Assembly: GCA_963807675.1 (NCBI GenBank)
Contig: CAWECP010000012.1
Location: forward strand, 1,426,001 to 1,490,000
DNA: 64,000 bases
DNA from: Bog-473 sp963807675
GTDB taxonomy: Bacteria > Actinomycetota > Acidimicrobiia > Acidimicrobiales > RAAP-2
Direction: 5' to 3'
In this document: positions 43,496-51,458 of the stretch, one piece after another
Layout: every line of letters starts with the position of its first letter
How positions within the stretch are numbered: the stretch's first letter is position 1
The notes under the pieces: generated by a model
What the model saw: the letters and a program-made list of their open reading frames with translations, nothing else
Databases searched by the model: none
What the model was told of the DNA's origin: nothing
Made by a program: the position numbers and the translations under genes

Positions 43496-45997
43496 ATGTC
43501 GGGGGGATCGCTGCACTACGCCTGGTACCGGTTCCGGGCGACCTTCCACGGCGAGTGGTCGTATCTCCTGACCGTCGTGCTCTTGCTCGGAGCTCTCGGT
43601 GGCCTCTCCATGGCCTCCATCGTCGCGGCCCGAAGCACGGAATCGTCCTTCTCCGAACTCGTGGCGGCGGCGCACGTACCACAGCTCTTCGTGGCCACCG
43701 GCACCATCGACCCGGCCATCGGTCTCAACACCGCCTACAACCCGGCGTTGGTTGACAAGCTGGCCCACCTGCCTCATGTCGAGCGGGTGGCGAGCGAAGT
43801 CGAGCTCAACGCCGGTCCGACCACCCTGAGCGGCCACCCGCTCGCCGAGACCGCATCGACCCCCACCGTCGAGGCCAGCGTGAACGGACTGGAGTACACC
43901 GAGAATCCGGTCTTCATCACCGAGGGTCGGCTGCCGAACCCGAAGGCCCCGGACGAGTTCGCCATCGACGCCGCCAGCGCGAAGTTGCTCGGGTACCACC
44001 TCGGCGAGGTCGTGCCGTTCGGATGGGCCACCAACGCGCAGGCGACGTCGGGCGACATCTCGGGGAATTACGTCATCCCAAAGGACCGGCGGGCCCGACT
44101 GAAGCTGGTGGGCATCATCGGCGGCCAGGCAACCACGCTCTTCCATGACACGGACGGCGACACGACCGGGGCGATCGAGTTGCTCTCGCCGGCGCTGACG
44201 AACCGACTGCTCATCTGCTGCAGCAACATCTCGCTCAGTGCGCTGACACTGCGGGACGGGAACGCACAGCTGTCCGCCGTCGAAAGCGAGGTGAAGGCGC
44301 TCCTCCCCAAGGGATTCCCCTTCGTCGCGGTCGAGTCGCAGGCCGTGGAAACAACTGCCGAGGCGACGCTGCGCCCGGAGGCCATCGCACTGGCCGTCTT
44401 CGGCGGCATCGCCGCCCTGGCCACGCTCCTGATCGCCGGACAGGTGGTGACGAGGCGACTTCGGCTCATGGCCGACGACCTCGATGTCGCCCGGGCCCTG
44501 GGTGCCGATCCGCCCATGGCCTTCTGGGACGGGCTCATCGGCGCCATCGGCGCCATCCTCGTGGGCACGGTCCTGGCCGGACTCGTCGCCCTGGCGCTGT
44601 CGCCGTTGGCTCCGATCGGGCCGGTGCGTCCCTTCATCCACATCGGGGTGCACGCCGACTGGACGGTGATCGGCCTGGGTGCTGCCGTCCTGCTCGTTGC
44701 CCTGAGCGCCGTGGCCATGATCACTTCGGCCCGGGCGCTGCCGAATCGTCTGCGGGATCGATCGCCCCGCGTGCCGTCGTCCCGGGTGACGACGGCGGCG
44801 ACGCGCACCGGGCTTCCTCCGTCCGCCGTCGCCGGCGTCCGTTTCGCCCTCGAACCAGGCGCCGGCCGCGGGGCCGTCCCGGTGCGGTCGGCCATTCTGG
44901 GCGCCGTCCTCGCCGTGACCGTCGTCGTGGCCACCGTCACCTTCGGGTCGAGCCTGACCACGCTGGTGAACCATCCGGCGCTGTACGGCTGGAACTGGAC
45001 CTACGACATGGACGGAGGCGGTGGTCTCGGCGACATCGGCGCGCAGCAGGCGGCCAAGCTGCTCGACGCCGATCCGCTGGTCCAGTCCTGGACCGGCGTC
45101 TACTACTCCTCGCTCGAACTCGACGGCCAGACCGTGCCTGTGCTCGGCACCACCCCGAACGCAGGGGTCGCACCACCCGTGTTGAGCGGACACGGCCTCG
45201 CGGCCTCGAACCAGGTGGTGCTGGGCGCCGCCACCCTCCGCCAACTCGGCAAGCAGGTCGGGAAGACCGTCACAGAACGCGCCCCCGACCACGCGCCGCG
45301 GACCCTGACCATCGTCGGCACGGCGACCCTGCCGCCGATCGGCGTGGCCGGTTCGTCCCATCTCGAGATGGGCACCGGTGCCGAGCTGGCGTACCAGCTG
45401 ATCCCCGCGTCCGCTCGGAACGTCTTCGAGGTCACTCCCGCCGGGCCGAACGCGATCCTGATCCGCATGAAGGACGGTGCCAGTCCCGCAGCGCTCCGCA
45501 ACCTCCAGGCCGTCGGGAACAAATTGAACATCGCCCAGAATGGCGGCGCCGTCCTGCCGGTGCAGCGGCCGGCCGAGATCCTCAACTACGGCTCCTTGGG
45601 GTCCACGCCGTTCCTGCTCGGGATAGCCCTCGCGGCCGGTGCCGCGGTCGCGCTCTGCATCACATTGATCACGTCCGTGCGGCGGCGCCGGCGTGATCTC
45701 GCCATCCTGAAGACCCTCGGCTTCACCCGTGGGCAGCTCGTCGCGGCCATCGCCGTCCAGGCGAGCGTCGCGGCGGTGATCGGCTGCGCCATCGGCATTC
45801 CGGTGGGCGTTGCGCTGGGGCGGGTGCTGTGGGACCTGTTCGCCGGAGAGATCAGCGCCGTGCCCTACCCGACCGTTCCCGCGCTGACCGTCGTGGCCAT
45901 CGGCGTGGCCGCGATCGCCTTGGCCGTGGTCGCGGCGACCATCCCGGGTCGTCTGGCCGCGCGTACGACCACCTCGCAAATGCTGCACGCCGAGTAG
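43496..45997 (+). CDS. FtsX-fold ABC transporter permease (MacB-like)
   Basis: 833 residues from ATG 43496 (GGGAAAG upstream; a further upstream ATG at 43424 lies inside the previous gene). An N-terminal span (LLTVVLLLGALGGLSMASIV), a large periplasmic domain with a Cys-Cys pair near residue 240, spans near 300-440, a second periplasmic block, then the last FtsX segment RRRRRDLAILKTLGFTRGQ and three C-terminal spans. Two FtsX domains are typical of the MacB/ABC3 export permeases. No ATPase is adjacent; the gene at 38.0-38.7 kb is its likely partner. Substrate unknown. Confidence 0.87.
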   Translation: MSGGSLHYAWYRFRATFHGEWSYLLTVVLLLGALGGLSMASIVAARSTESSFSELVAAAHVPQLFVATGTIDPAIGLNTAYNPALVDKLAHLPHVERVASEVELNAGPTTLSGHPLAETASTPTVEASVNGLEYTENPVFITEGRLPNPKAPDEFAIDAASAKLLGYHLGEVVPFGWATNAQATSGDISGNYVIPKDRRARLKLVGIIGGQATTLFHDTDGDTTGAIELLSPALTNRLLICCSNISLSALTLRDGNAQLSAVESEVKALLPKGFPFVAVESQAVETTAEATLRPEAIALAVFGGIAALATLLIAGQVVTRRLRLMADDLDVARALGADPPMAFWDGLIGAIGAILVGTVLAGLVALALSPLAPIGPVRPFIHIGVHADWTVIGLGAAVLLVALSAVAMITSARALPNRLRDRSPRVPSSRVTTAATRTGLPPSAVAGVRFALEPGAGRGAVPVRSAILGAVLAVTVVVATVTFGSSLTTLVNHPALYGWNWTYDMDGGGGLGDIGAQQAAKLLDADPLVQSWTGVYYSSLELDGQTVPVLGTTPNAGVAPPVLSGHGLAASNQVVLGAATLRQLGKQVGKTVTERAPDHAPRTLTIVGTATLPPIGVAGSSHLEMGTGAELAYQLIPASARNVFEVTPAGPNAILIRMKDGASPAALRNLQAVGNKLNIAQNGGAVLPVQRPAEILNYGSLGSTPFLLGIALAAGAAVALCITLITSVRRRRRDLAILKTLGFTRGQLVAAIAVQASVAAVIGCAIGIPVGVALGRVLWDLFAGEISAVPYPTVPALTVVAIGVAAIALAVVAATIPGRLAARTTTSQMLHAE

Positions 45998-46091
45998 CAC
46001 CGTCCCCACCATGCGATGTAGTGGTGGCAACACCGCGTGTGGGTGTGGTTGCATCCTGTCGGGGACCCGCCGGAACTGCGTCAATGGTGGT

Positions 46092-47123
46092 ATGCACACG
46101 CAGACGCAGACGTACGGCCGCCAGCGGGAGCACAGACAACAGTCACGGTGGAGGGTCTGGGCCGCCGGCGCCGCGGCGATTACATCCGCCATCGTCATCA
46201 TCACGTTGGTACCCGGCTCGACCTGGGCTGCGACCACCACCACGACGTCGGCGGCGCCAGGCGGGACCGGCACCGTCATTTCCGCAGAAACGAGCCCCTA
46301 CGGCGAGGTCCTCATGGTCGGGTCGGGCCAGTTCGCCGGCTACTCGGTGTACCAGTTCGACCGGAACACGCCGAGCGCCTGCACCAGCACCGTGGTGACG
46401 GTGCAGAAGATGCCGCTCTCGTGCGCGGGGCCGGAAACGGACAAGACGGCCGACTGGCCGGCCGTCACGACGGTCGGCAAACCCGTGGCGGGTCCAGGCG
46501 TCGACAAGCACCTGCTCGGCATGGTGTACCGCAAGGACATCGGCGCCGACCAGGTCACCTACGGAGGCAAGTTGCTCTACCTCTTCGACGTGGCACCACA
46601 CCAGTTCACGGGCGTGAACTTCCTGGAGACAGTCGCCCCGCTGCCGCCGTGGCACGGGCTCTGGTGGCTCGTCTCGCCCAAGGGTGGCGACCCGGTCACG
46701 GGGCCGATCCAGGTGACGACCCAGACGCAGCCGAACGGCGCGACCGTGCTGGCCGTCGACCTGTTCCAGGGTCAGGGCGCGACGGCGATCATCGTCTACG
46801 ACTACAGCAAGGACCCGAAGGGACACAGCGTCTGCACCGGCGAGTGCGCCCTGACCTGGATACCCGTGTTGACCAGTGCATCGCCCGACCCGGGCACCGG
46901 CGTGCCCAAGAGCGCTCTGGGGGAGACCAGGCGCACCGACGACACCGAGCAACTGACGTTCGAGGGCAAGCCGCTCTACATCTATTCGGAAGAGGTCCCA
47001 CAGCTCAATCCGACGAATGGCAACCCTCTTGACCCGGCGGCCCTCGGCACGGGCAACGGACTGCACGGACCGAAGCCCCTCGGCGGCACCTTCGCAGTGG
47101 TGCCCGCCACCGGCACGTCCTGA
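46092..47123 (+). CDS. Secreted protein with two Lipoprotein_15/secreted-repeat domains
   Basis: 343 residues from ATG 46092. A signal peptide (WRVWAAGAAAITSAIVIITL, ending near TWAA) leads to a T-rich patch and two repeats of the PF03640 type: YGGKLLYLFDVAPHQFTGVN-like and FEGKPLYIYSEEVPQLNPTN-like segments, each followed by a HGLWW/GGTFAVV strand. Conserved CTSTVV/CTGECALTW cysteines fit the family. It is a wall- or membrane-associated protein of unknown role. About 95 bp after the permease gene, on the same strand. Confidence 0.78.
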   Translation: MHTQTQTYGRQREHRQQSRWRVWAAGAAAITSAIVIITLVPGSTWAATTTTTSAAPGGTGTVISAETSPYGEVLMVGSGQFAGYSVYQFDRNTPSACTSTVVTVQKMPLSCAGPETDKTADWPAVTTVGKPVAGPGVDKHLLGMVYRKDIGADQVTYGGKLLYLFDVAPHQFTGVNFLETVAPLPPWHGLWWLVSPKGGDPVTGPIQVTTQTQPNGATVLAVDLFQGQGATAIIVYDYSKDPKGHSVCTGECALTWIPVLTSASPDPGTGVPKSALGETRRTDDTEQLTFEGKPLYIYSEEVPQLNPTNGNPLDPAALGTGNGLHGPKPLGGTFAVVPATGTS

Positions 47124-47131
47124 TCCGATCG

Positions 47132-48070
47132 TCAGTTCGCAAATCGGCCGACCAGCACGTCACCGACCTGACGAACGGTTTCTGCGGTACCGGTCGGGAT
47201 GTTGAAGACGAAGTAGTCGACGCCCGCCGCCGCCAGCTCCTCGACGCGCGCCACGAGCTCGTCCGCCGTGCCGATATCGGAGCCAGTGGGTTCCTCGCCG
47301 GTCACCTGGCGCAGGAACTCCTTGGTGGCCGCCGTCTCCTCGTCGTCGGCCGTCAGCACCAGCGTGCTGAGGCGGCTGACCGTGATCTCCGAGGGGTCAC
47401 GGCCGATGGCCTTGCAGTGGCCGCGTAGCACGTCGACCTTGTGCGCCACCGTCGCCGGGTCCCCGAAGATGTTGCACATGTCCGCGTACCGGGCCACCAG
47501 CTGGAGGGTCCGCCTCTCTCCCCCACCACCAACCAGGATGGTCGGCCCGCCCTGCTGTACCGGCGGCGGCACGTTGCGCGCCTCGTGGATCCGGTAGTGA
47601 CGGCCCTCGAGGCTCGGCGCTTCCTCGGTGAACATGGCCCGGCAGATCTGCAGCGCCTCCTCCAGCCGGTCCAGCCGCTCGCCGGCGGGCGGGAAGTCGA
47701 ACCCGAGCCCCTCGTGCTCGACGTCGTACCAGGCGGCGCCGATGCCCAATATGGCGCGCCCGCCGCTGATGACGTCGAGGGTCGTGACGATCTTGGCCAG
47801 GTGGGCCGGGTTGCGGTAGGTGACGCCGGTCACCATGGCGCCCAGCCGGACGCGTGAGGTGCGCGCGGCGAGCGCCCCGAGCAGGGTGTACGAGTCGAGC
47901 ATCGGCGCCACCGGGCCGCCCATGGGCGGGAGTTGGAAGAAGTGGTCCATCACCCACACCGAGTCGAATCCCGTCTCCTCGGCGGCGGTGGCCCGCTCGA
48001 CCACCTCGCCGAAGAGAGTGCCCGGCGTCACGTCGTCGATGAAGTTGGGGATCTGCAGGCCGAAGCGCAT
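47132..48070 (-). CDS. LLM-class F420-dependent oxidoreductase (second copy)
   Basis: 312 residues. Motifs match the 26-27 kb paralogue: VWVMDHFFQLPP, MVTGVTYRNPAHLAKIVTTL, ILGIGAAWYDVEHEGLGF and ILVGGGGERRTLQL; the C-terminal part reads YFVFNIPTGTAET. ATG 48070 is the natural start. Different substrate contacts between the two copies suggest distinct roles, but neither can be assigned. Confidence 0.9.
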   Translation of the reverse strand: MRFGLQIPNFIDDVTPGTLFGEVVERATAAEETGFDSVWVMDHFFQLPPMGGPVAPMLDSYTLLGALAARTSRVRLGAMVTGVTYRNPAHLAKIVTTLDVISGGRAILGIGAAWYDVEHEGLGFDFPPAGERLDRLEEALQICRAMFTEEAPSLEGRHYRIHEARNVPPPVQQGGPTILVGGGGERRTLQLVARYADMCNIFGDPATVAHKVDVLRGHCKAIGRDPSEITVSRLSTLVLTADDEETAATKEFLRQVTGEEPTGSDIGTADELVARVEELAAAGVDYFVFNIPTGTAETVRQVGDVLVGRFAN

Positions 48071-48113
48071 GGACCCGAACGCTAACGGGGCAGACGGGGC
48101 GACGCGCCCGTCG

Positions 48114-49064
48114 TCACCAGCCGGTGCGCCGTTGCAGCCAGTCCAGGGCCACCTGACCCTGGGCGGCCTGGAACGACCGGAGAGTGGGCAGCCCCGGGGG
48201 TGGTGGGCGCAGAGAGTGGCCGATGAAGAAGCCGGCGATGGCGCAGAGCAGCACCGTGACGGCCTCGGGATCGACGCGCCGGGAGGGCCCGTGGCCGGCC
48301 AGCAGCTCCTCCGGAGCCGGTCCGCCTTCGAGGACGACCGAGGGCGCCCAACCGATCACGTCGAACGCCGGGTTGCCCACGGCACCGTGGGGCCAGTCGA
48401 CGAAGACCACCCGGTCCCCCGCAACCAGGACGTTGTCGGCCCGCACGTCCCCGTGGACCAGCGTGGAGCCGCTGCAGGCAGCTGGCCACCCGGCCTCGAG
48501 CTCGGCCAGGCGGGGCAGGTGCGTAGCCGTCCACGGCTGCAGGTCCGGTGGCGTCGTCTCGCGTCCCGCCAGCTCCGCCCAGCCGCCGAACAGGCGGCGT
48601 CCGCGGTCGGCCAGGGTTTCGAGCGCGGGGGCGGGACTCGGCGTGAGGTCGTCGTGCATGGCGGAAAGGGCGGTCAGCACGGTGTCGAGCTCGCCGGGAT
48701 CCCAGGGATGGTGCGGCGGCCTCCCGTCCACCACGTCGAAGGCCAGCGCCACCCAGTCGCCGTCGTCATAGGTCTCGCGCAACCTGGGGAAGCGCGGGCT
48801 GACCGGCAACGCGGTCGAAATCACGATCTCGCGCCGGTGCATGCCCGGCGAGTCCGGGTTCAGCTCGGCGCCGACGGCCTTCACGAAGAGGGCGCGGTCC
48901 GACCACATCAAGATGCTCGTGGCACCGGGAGAGAATCCGCCGGACACGTCGCGCACGACCGACGGCGGTCCACCACCCAGGCGCGCCGCCCAGGCCCGCA
49001 CCGCCTCCGGCACGCGGGCCCACGGGAGGTGGACGCCGGCCGCCGGGGCGGTGGGGGTGGTCAC
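48114..49064 (-). CDS. Aminoglycoside phosphotransferase-family (APH) kinase
   Basis: 316 residues from GTG 49064. Kinase-like features: DVSGGFSPGATSIL near the start (nucleotide loop), ALFVKAVG (Lys), HGDVRADNVLVAGDRVVFVDW (catalytic Asp and metal Asp). The group is broad (choline, macrolide, homoserine and sugar kinases), so resistance should not be assumed. Start overlaps the DUF6295 stop by 4 bp (GTGA), so the genes are coupled. Confidence 0.83.
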   Translation of the reverse strand: MTTPTAPAAGVHLPWARVPEAVRAWAARLGGGPPSVVRDVSGGFSPGATSILMWSDRALFVKAVGAELNPDSPGMHRREIVISTALPVSPRFPRLRETYDDGDWVALAFDVVDGRPPHHPWDPGELDTVLTALSAMHDDLTPSPAPALETLADRGRRLFGGWAELAGRETTPPDLQPWTATHLPRLAELEAGWPAACSGSTLVHGDVRADNVLVAGDRVVFVDWPHGAVGNPAFDVIGWAPSVVLEGGPAPEELLAGHGPSRRVDPEAVTVLLCAIAGFFIGHSLRPPPPGLPTLRSFQAAQGQVALDWLQRRTGW

Positions 49065-49321
49065 GAGGCGGCGGCCCCTGCGGCCGCCAAGGCCTCTTCG
49101 ATGCTGGCAACCAAGCGCCGCGCCGACTCCGCGCTCAGCTCGACGGCCACGCGGGCGCCCGGCCCGCGGGCCGGGTCGGCGAAGTCGATGTTGAGCGTGT
49201 GGTCGAACGGCGCGTGGAACGGATGGTCGAAGTAGACGTTGGCCGACCGGACGGTGAACCAGCCCTGCGCGCCCTTGGCGCTGCCGGCGATATCGGTGCT
49301 GACGGTGAGGTAGGAGCACAT
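49061..49321 (-). CDS. DUF6295 family protein
   Basis: 86 residues: MCSYLTVSTDIAGSAKGAQG then WFTVRSANVYFDHPFHAP and FADPARGPGARVAVELSA. This matches DUF6295, a small actinobacterial protein of unknown function with a beta-rich fold, frequently beside APH-like kinases (here the downstream gene). It lies 2 bp after the dienelactone hydrolase gene in the reverse direction and may be co-transcribed with it. Confidence 0.72.
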   Translation of the reverse strand: MCSYLTVSTDIAGSAKGAQGWFTVRSANVYFDHPFHAPFDHTLNIDFADPARGPGARVAVELSAESARRLVASIEEALAAAGAAAS

Positions 49322-49323
49322 GG

Positions 49324-50076
49324 TCAGGCCGCCAGGTGCTGGCCGAAGAACTCGAATATGCGCTGCCAGCCGTCGACAGCCGCCTCGGGCCGGTAGGCCG
49401 TGCGCTCGACGCTGAAGAAGGCGTGGCCGGCGCCGTCGTAGCGGTGGAACTCGTACTCCTTCCCCGCGTCCTTCAGGGCGGCCTCGAGCTCGTCGACCTG
49501 CTCGGGGTTGGGGAACTGGTCGTCGTTGCCGAACAGGCCCAGCAGCGGGCAGTGCAGCTGGGGTGTGCGGTCGACCAGCGCCGTCACCTTGAGCGGGAAG
49601 CCCTCGGGCACCGTGCCCACCACGAAGGCGCCGTAGCAGTCGACCGCCGCATCAACGGGCAGGCTCACCGCGGTGAGGAAGGAGTGCCGGCCGCCGGAGC
49701 AGTACCCGATGACGCCGACTTTGCCATTGGACGTCGGCAGGCCGCGCAGGTGGTTCACCGCAGCTTCGGCGTCCCCCACGAATTGCTCGTCGGGCACGCC
49801 ACCGGCCTCGCGGGCGGCAGCCGCCGCGTCGTCGGGGTCGGCGTCCAGGCCCTGGCGGGCGTAGAGGTTGGGGCACAGCGCGTTGTACCCGAAGGCGGCG
49901 AAGTGGCGGGCGATCTCCTTGGTCCCCGAGTCCCAGCCCGGCAGGTGATGGATGACGAACACGCCGGGGAAGGGGCCGTCGCCGCCGGGGAGGGCCTGGT
50001 AAGCGTTGATCTCGGCGCCTCCGTACCCGCGGTAGGTCACGTTCTTGGCGGAGAGTGCTTCTTCGGGTGCGGCCAC
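49324..50076 (-). CDS. Dienelactone hydrolase family protein
   Basis: 250 residues from GTG 50076 with AAAGGA 9 bp upstream. Triad: Cys in GVIGYCSGGRHSFL, Asp in LGLFGNDDQFP, His in YDGAGHAFFSVER. IHHLPGWDSGTKEIARHFA and YNALCPNLYARQGL are family strands. Substrate unknown; enzymes of the class open dienelactones in aromatic degradation. It probably heads the three-gene run with DUF6295 and APH (spacing 2 bp and overlap 4 bp). Confidence 0.88.
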   Translation of the reverse strand: MAAPEEALSAKNVTYRGYGGAEINAYQALPGGDGPFPGVFVIHHLPGWDSGTKEIARHFAAFGYNALCPNLYARQGLDADPDDAAAAAREAGGVPDEQFVGDAEAAVNHLRGLPTSNGKVGVIGYCSGGRHSFLTAVSLPVDAAVDCYGAFVVGTVPEGFPLKVTALVDRTPQLHCPLLGLFGNDDQFPNPEQVDELEAALKDAGKEYEFHRYDGAGHAFFSVERTAYRPEAAVDGWQRIFEFFGQHLAA

Positions 50077-50267
50077 GGGGGTGTCCTTTCTCTTCTCGCG
50101 TCTTGTCGCGAGGTCTCTCACTGCGGTGGCACCCACTATGGCGCGGCGAGGCGGTCCCCCGCCCGCGCTGACGACCGGGACCCGGCGCGCTGGCCTGAAT
50201 TCGAGGTCGCGCTCGTGCATCTCCGAGCGGGGAAGCCCCGGGGCAATCGGACCGGCATGATGTCACG

Positions 50268-51458
50268 GTGCCGGCGCATCGCCCATTCCTCGTCCTCCTT
50301 GCGCTGGCCGTCGCCGCGGCTTGCCTCCCCTGGTCCGGGGCGGCCGGGGCGGCCGTACCGCCGGTGCGCACGCTGCTTGCCGCGCGAGTGCTCGACTCGC
50401 CCGGCGGAATCGCCCTCGACAACGCCGGCGATCTCTTCGTGGCCGACACCGGGCACTGCCGGGTGCTTGTGGTGGCGGCCCGCACCGGGACGTTCGACGG
50501 TCTCCACCTGCGGGCGGGGCGGCCCGCCACCCTGGCCGGCGGGTCCTGCACCGGGCGTGGCTCCATCAGGCACCCGACCGGGGTAGCGGTGGACGCGGCG
50601 GGCGACGTCTACATCGCCGAAGCGACGGCGGCGCGCGTCCAGGAGGTGCGCGCGGGGAGCGGGAGGCGGGCGGTCACCGTAGCGGGCACCGGCCAGGCCG
50701 GTTTCAACGGTGACGGGCTGGCCACCGCCAGCGAGCTCAATGAGCCGACCTCCGTCGCCGTCGATGCCGAGGGCGACCTCTTCATCGCCGACACGGCCAA
50801 TTGCCGCGTCCGCGTGCTGCCGTCGCACAGCGGCACGATCCTCGGGTCGCCGGTGACGGCCGGGCACCTGGCCACCGTGGCGGGGACCGGGGTGTGCGGC
50901 TCGGCGGGCCAGGGCGGGGCGCTGGCCATCGCCGAGCTGTGGGACCCGGTGGCCGTCGCCCTGGACGCGTCGGGTGACCTGTTCGTGGCCGACAGCGGCG
51001 ACCAGTCGGTGCTCCTGGCACCGACCCGGGGTGGCACCTACTACGGAACGGCGGTGGGAGCGGGCGACATCGACGTGGTCGTGGGCGGGACGGGGACCTA
51101 CCAGCCGTATCTCGCCGACGGGCTACCCGCCAACGGACAGACGGCCGAGCTGAACGACCCCCGCGGGCTGTCCGTCGGGCCGAGCGGCGCACTGTTCGTC
51201 ACCGACGGCTTCATGCACTGCATCCGGGTGGTGCCGGCCGCCTCGGGTCGACTGCTCGGGCGGACCATGACCGGCGGAGACCTCTATACGGCAGCCGGCG
51301 CGCTCACGGTCTCGAGCCCGGCCGGGCTGGGCGACGGCACCAGGTGGGTGCTCACCCACCTGGGGACGCCCTGGGGCGTGGCGGTGTCCGCTTCGGGGGC
51401 CGTGTACTTCAGCGACGCCAGTCTCGACGACGTTGCGGTCATCGGCGGGTCGACGTGA
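50268..51458 (+). CDS. Secreted NHL-repeat protein
   Basis: 396 residues with a signal peptide (FLVLLALAVAAACLPWSGAA, cleavage near AGA-A). The mature protein has four or five NHL blades: SPGGIALDNAGDLFVADTGH, HPTGVAVDAAGDVYIAEA, EPTSVAVDAEGDLFIADTAN, DPVAVALDASGDLFVADSG and DPRGLSVGPSGALFVTDG, each separated by loops. A propeller outside the cell is likely, maybe binding carbohydrate or protein. Its stop overlaps the start of the GH78 gene (GTGA), so the two are one translational unit. Confidence 0.83.
   Translation: MPAHRPFLVLLALAVAAACLPWSGAAGAAVPPVRTLLAARVLDSPGGIALDNAGDLFVADTGHCRVLVVAARTGTFDGLHLRAGRPATLAGGSCTGRGSIRHPTGVAVDAAGDVYIAEATAARVQEVRAGSGRRAVTVAGTGQAGFNGDGLATASELNEPTSVAVDAEGDLFIADTANCRVRVLPSHSGTILGSPVTAGHLATVAGTGVCGSAGQGGALAIAELWDPVAVALDASGDLFVADSGDQSVLLAPTRGGTYYGTAVGAGDIDVVVGGTGTYQPYLADGLPANGQTAELNDPRGLSVGPSGALFVTDGFMHCIRVVPAASGRLLGRTMTGGDLYTAAGALTVSSPAGLGDGTRWVLTHLGTPWGVAVSASGAVYFSDASLDDVAVIGGST

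Noticed and set aside
43274..46279. Very long open frame (1001 codons) on the minus strand opposite the FtsX-like permease
   Set aside because: It is repetitive Gly/Arg/His-rich sequence typical of the antisense of a high-GC gene; the plus strand has clear permease motifs.
48114..49064. APH gene as an antibiotic-resistance determinant
   Set aside because: The kinase fold is shared by many metabolic kinases, and neighbours (DUF6295, dienelactone hydrolase) do not suggest resistance.
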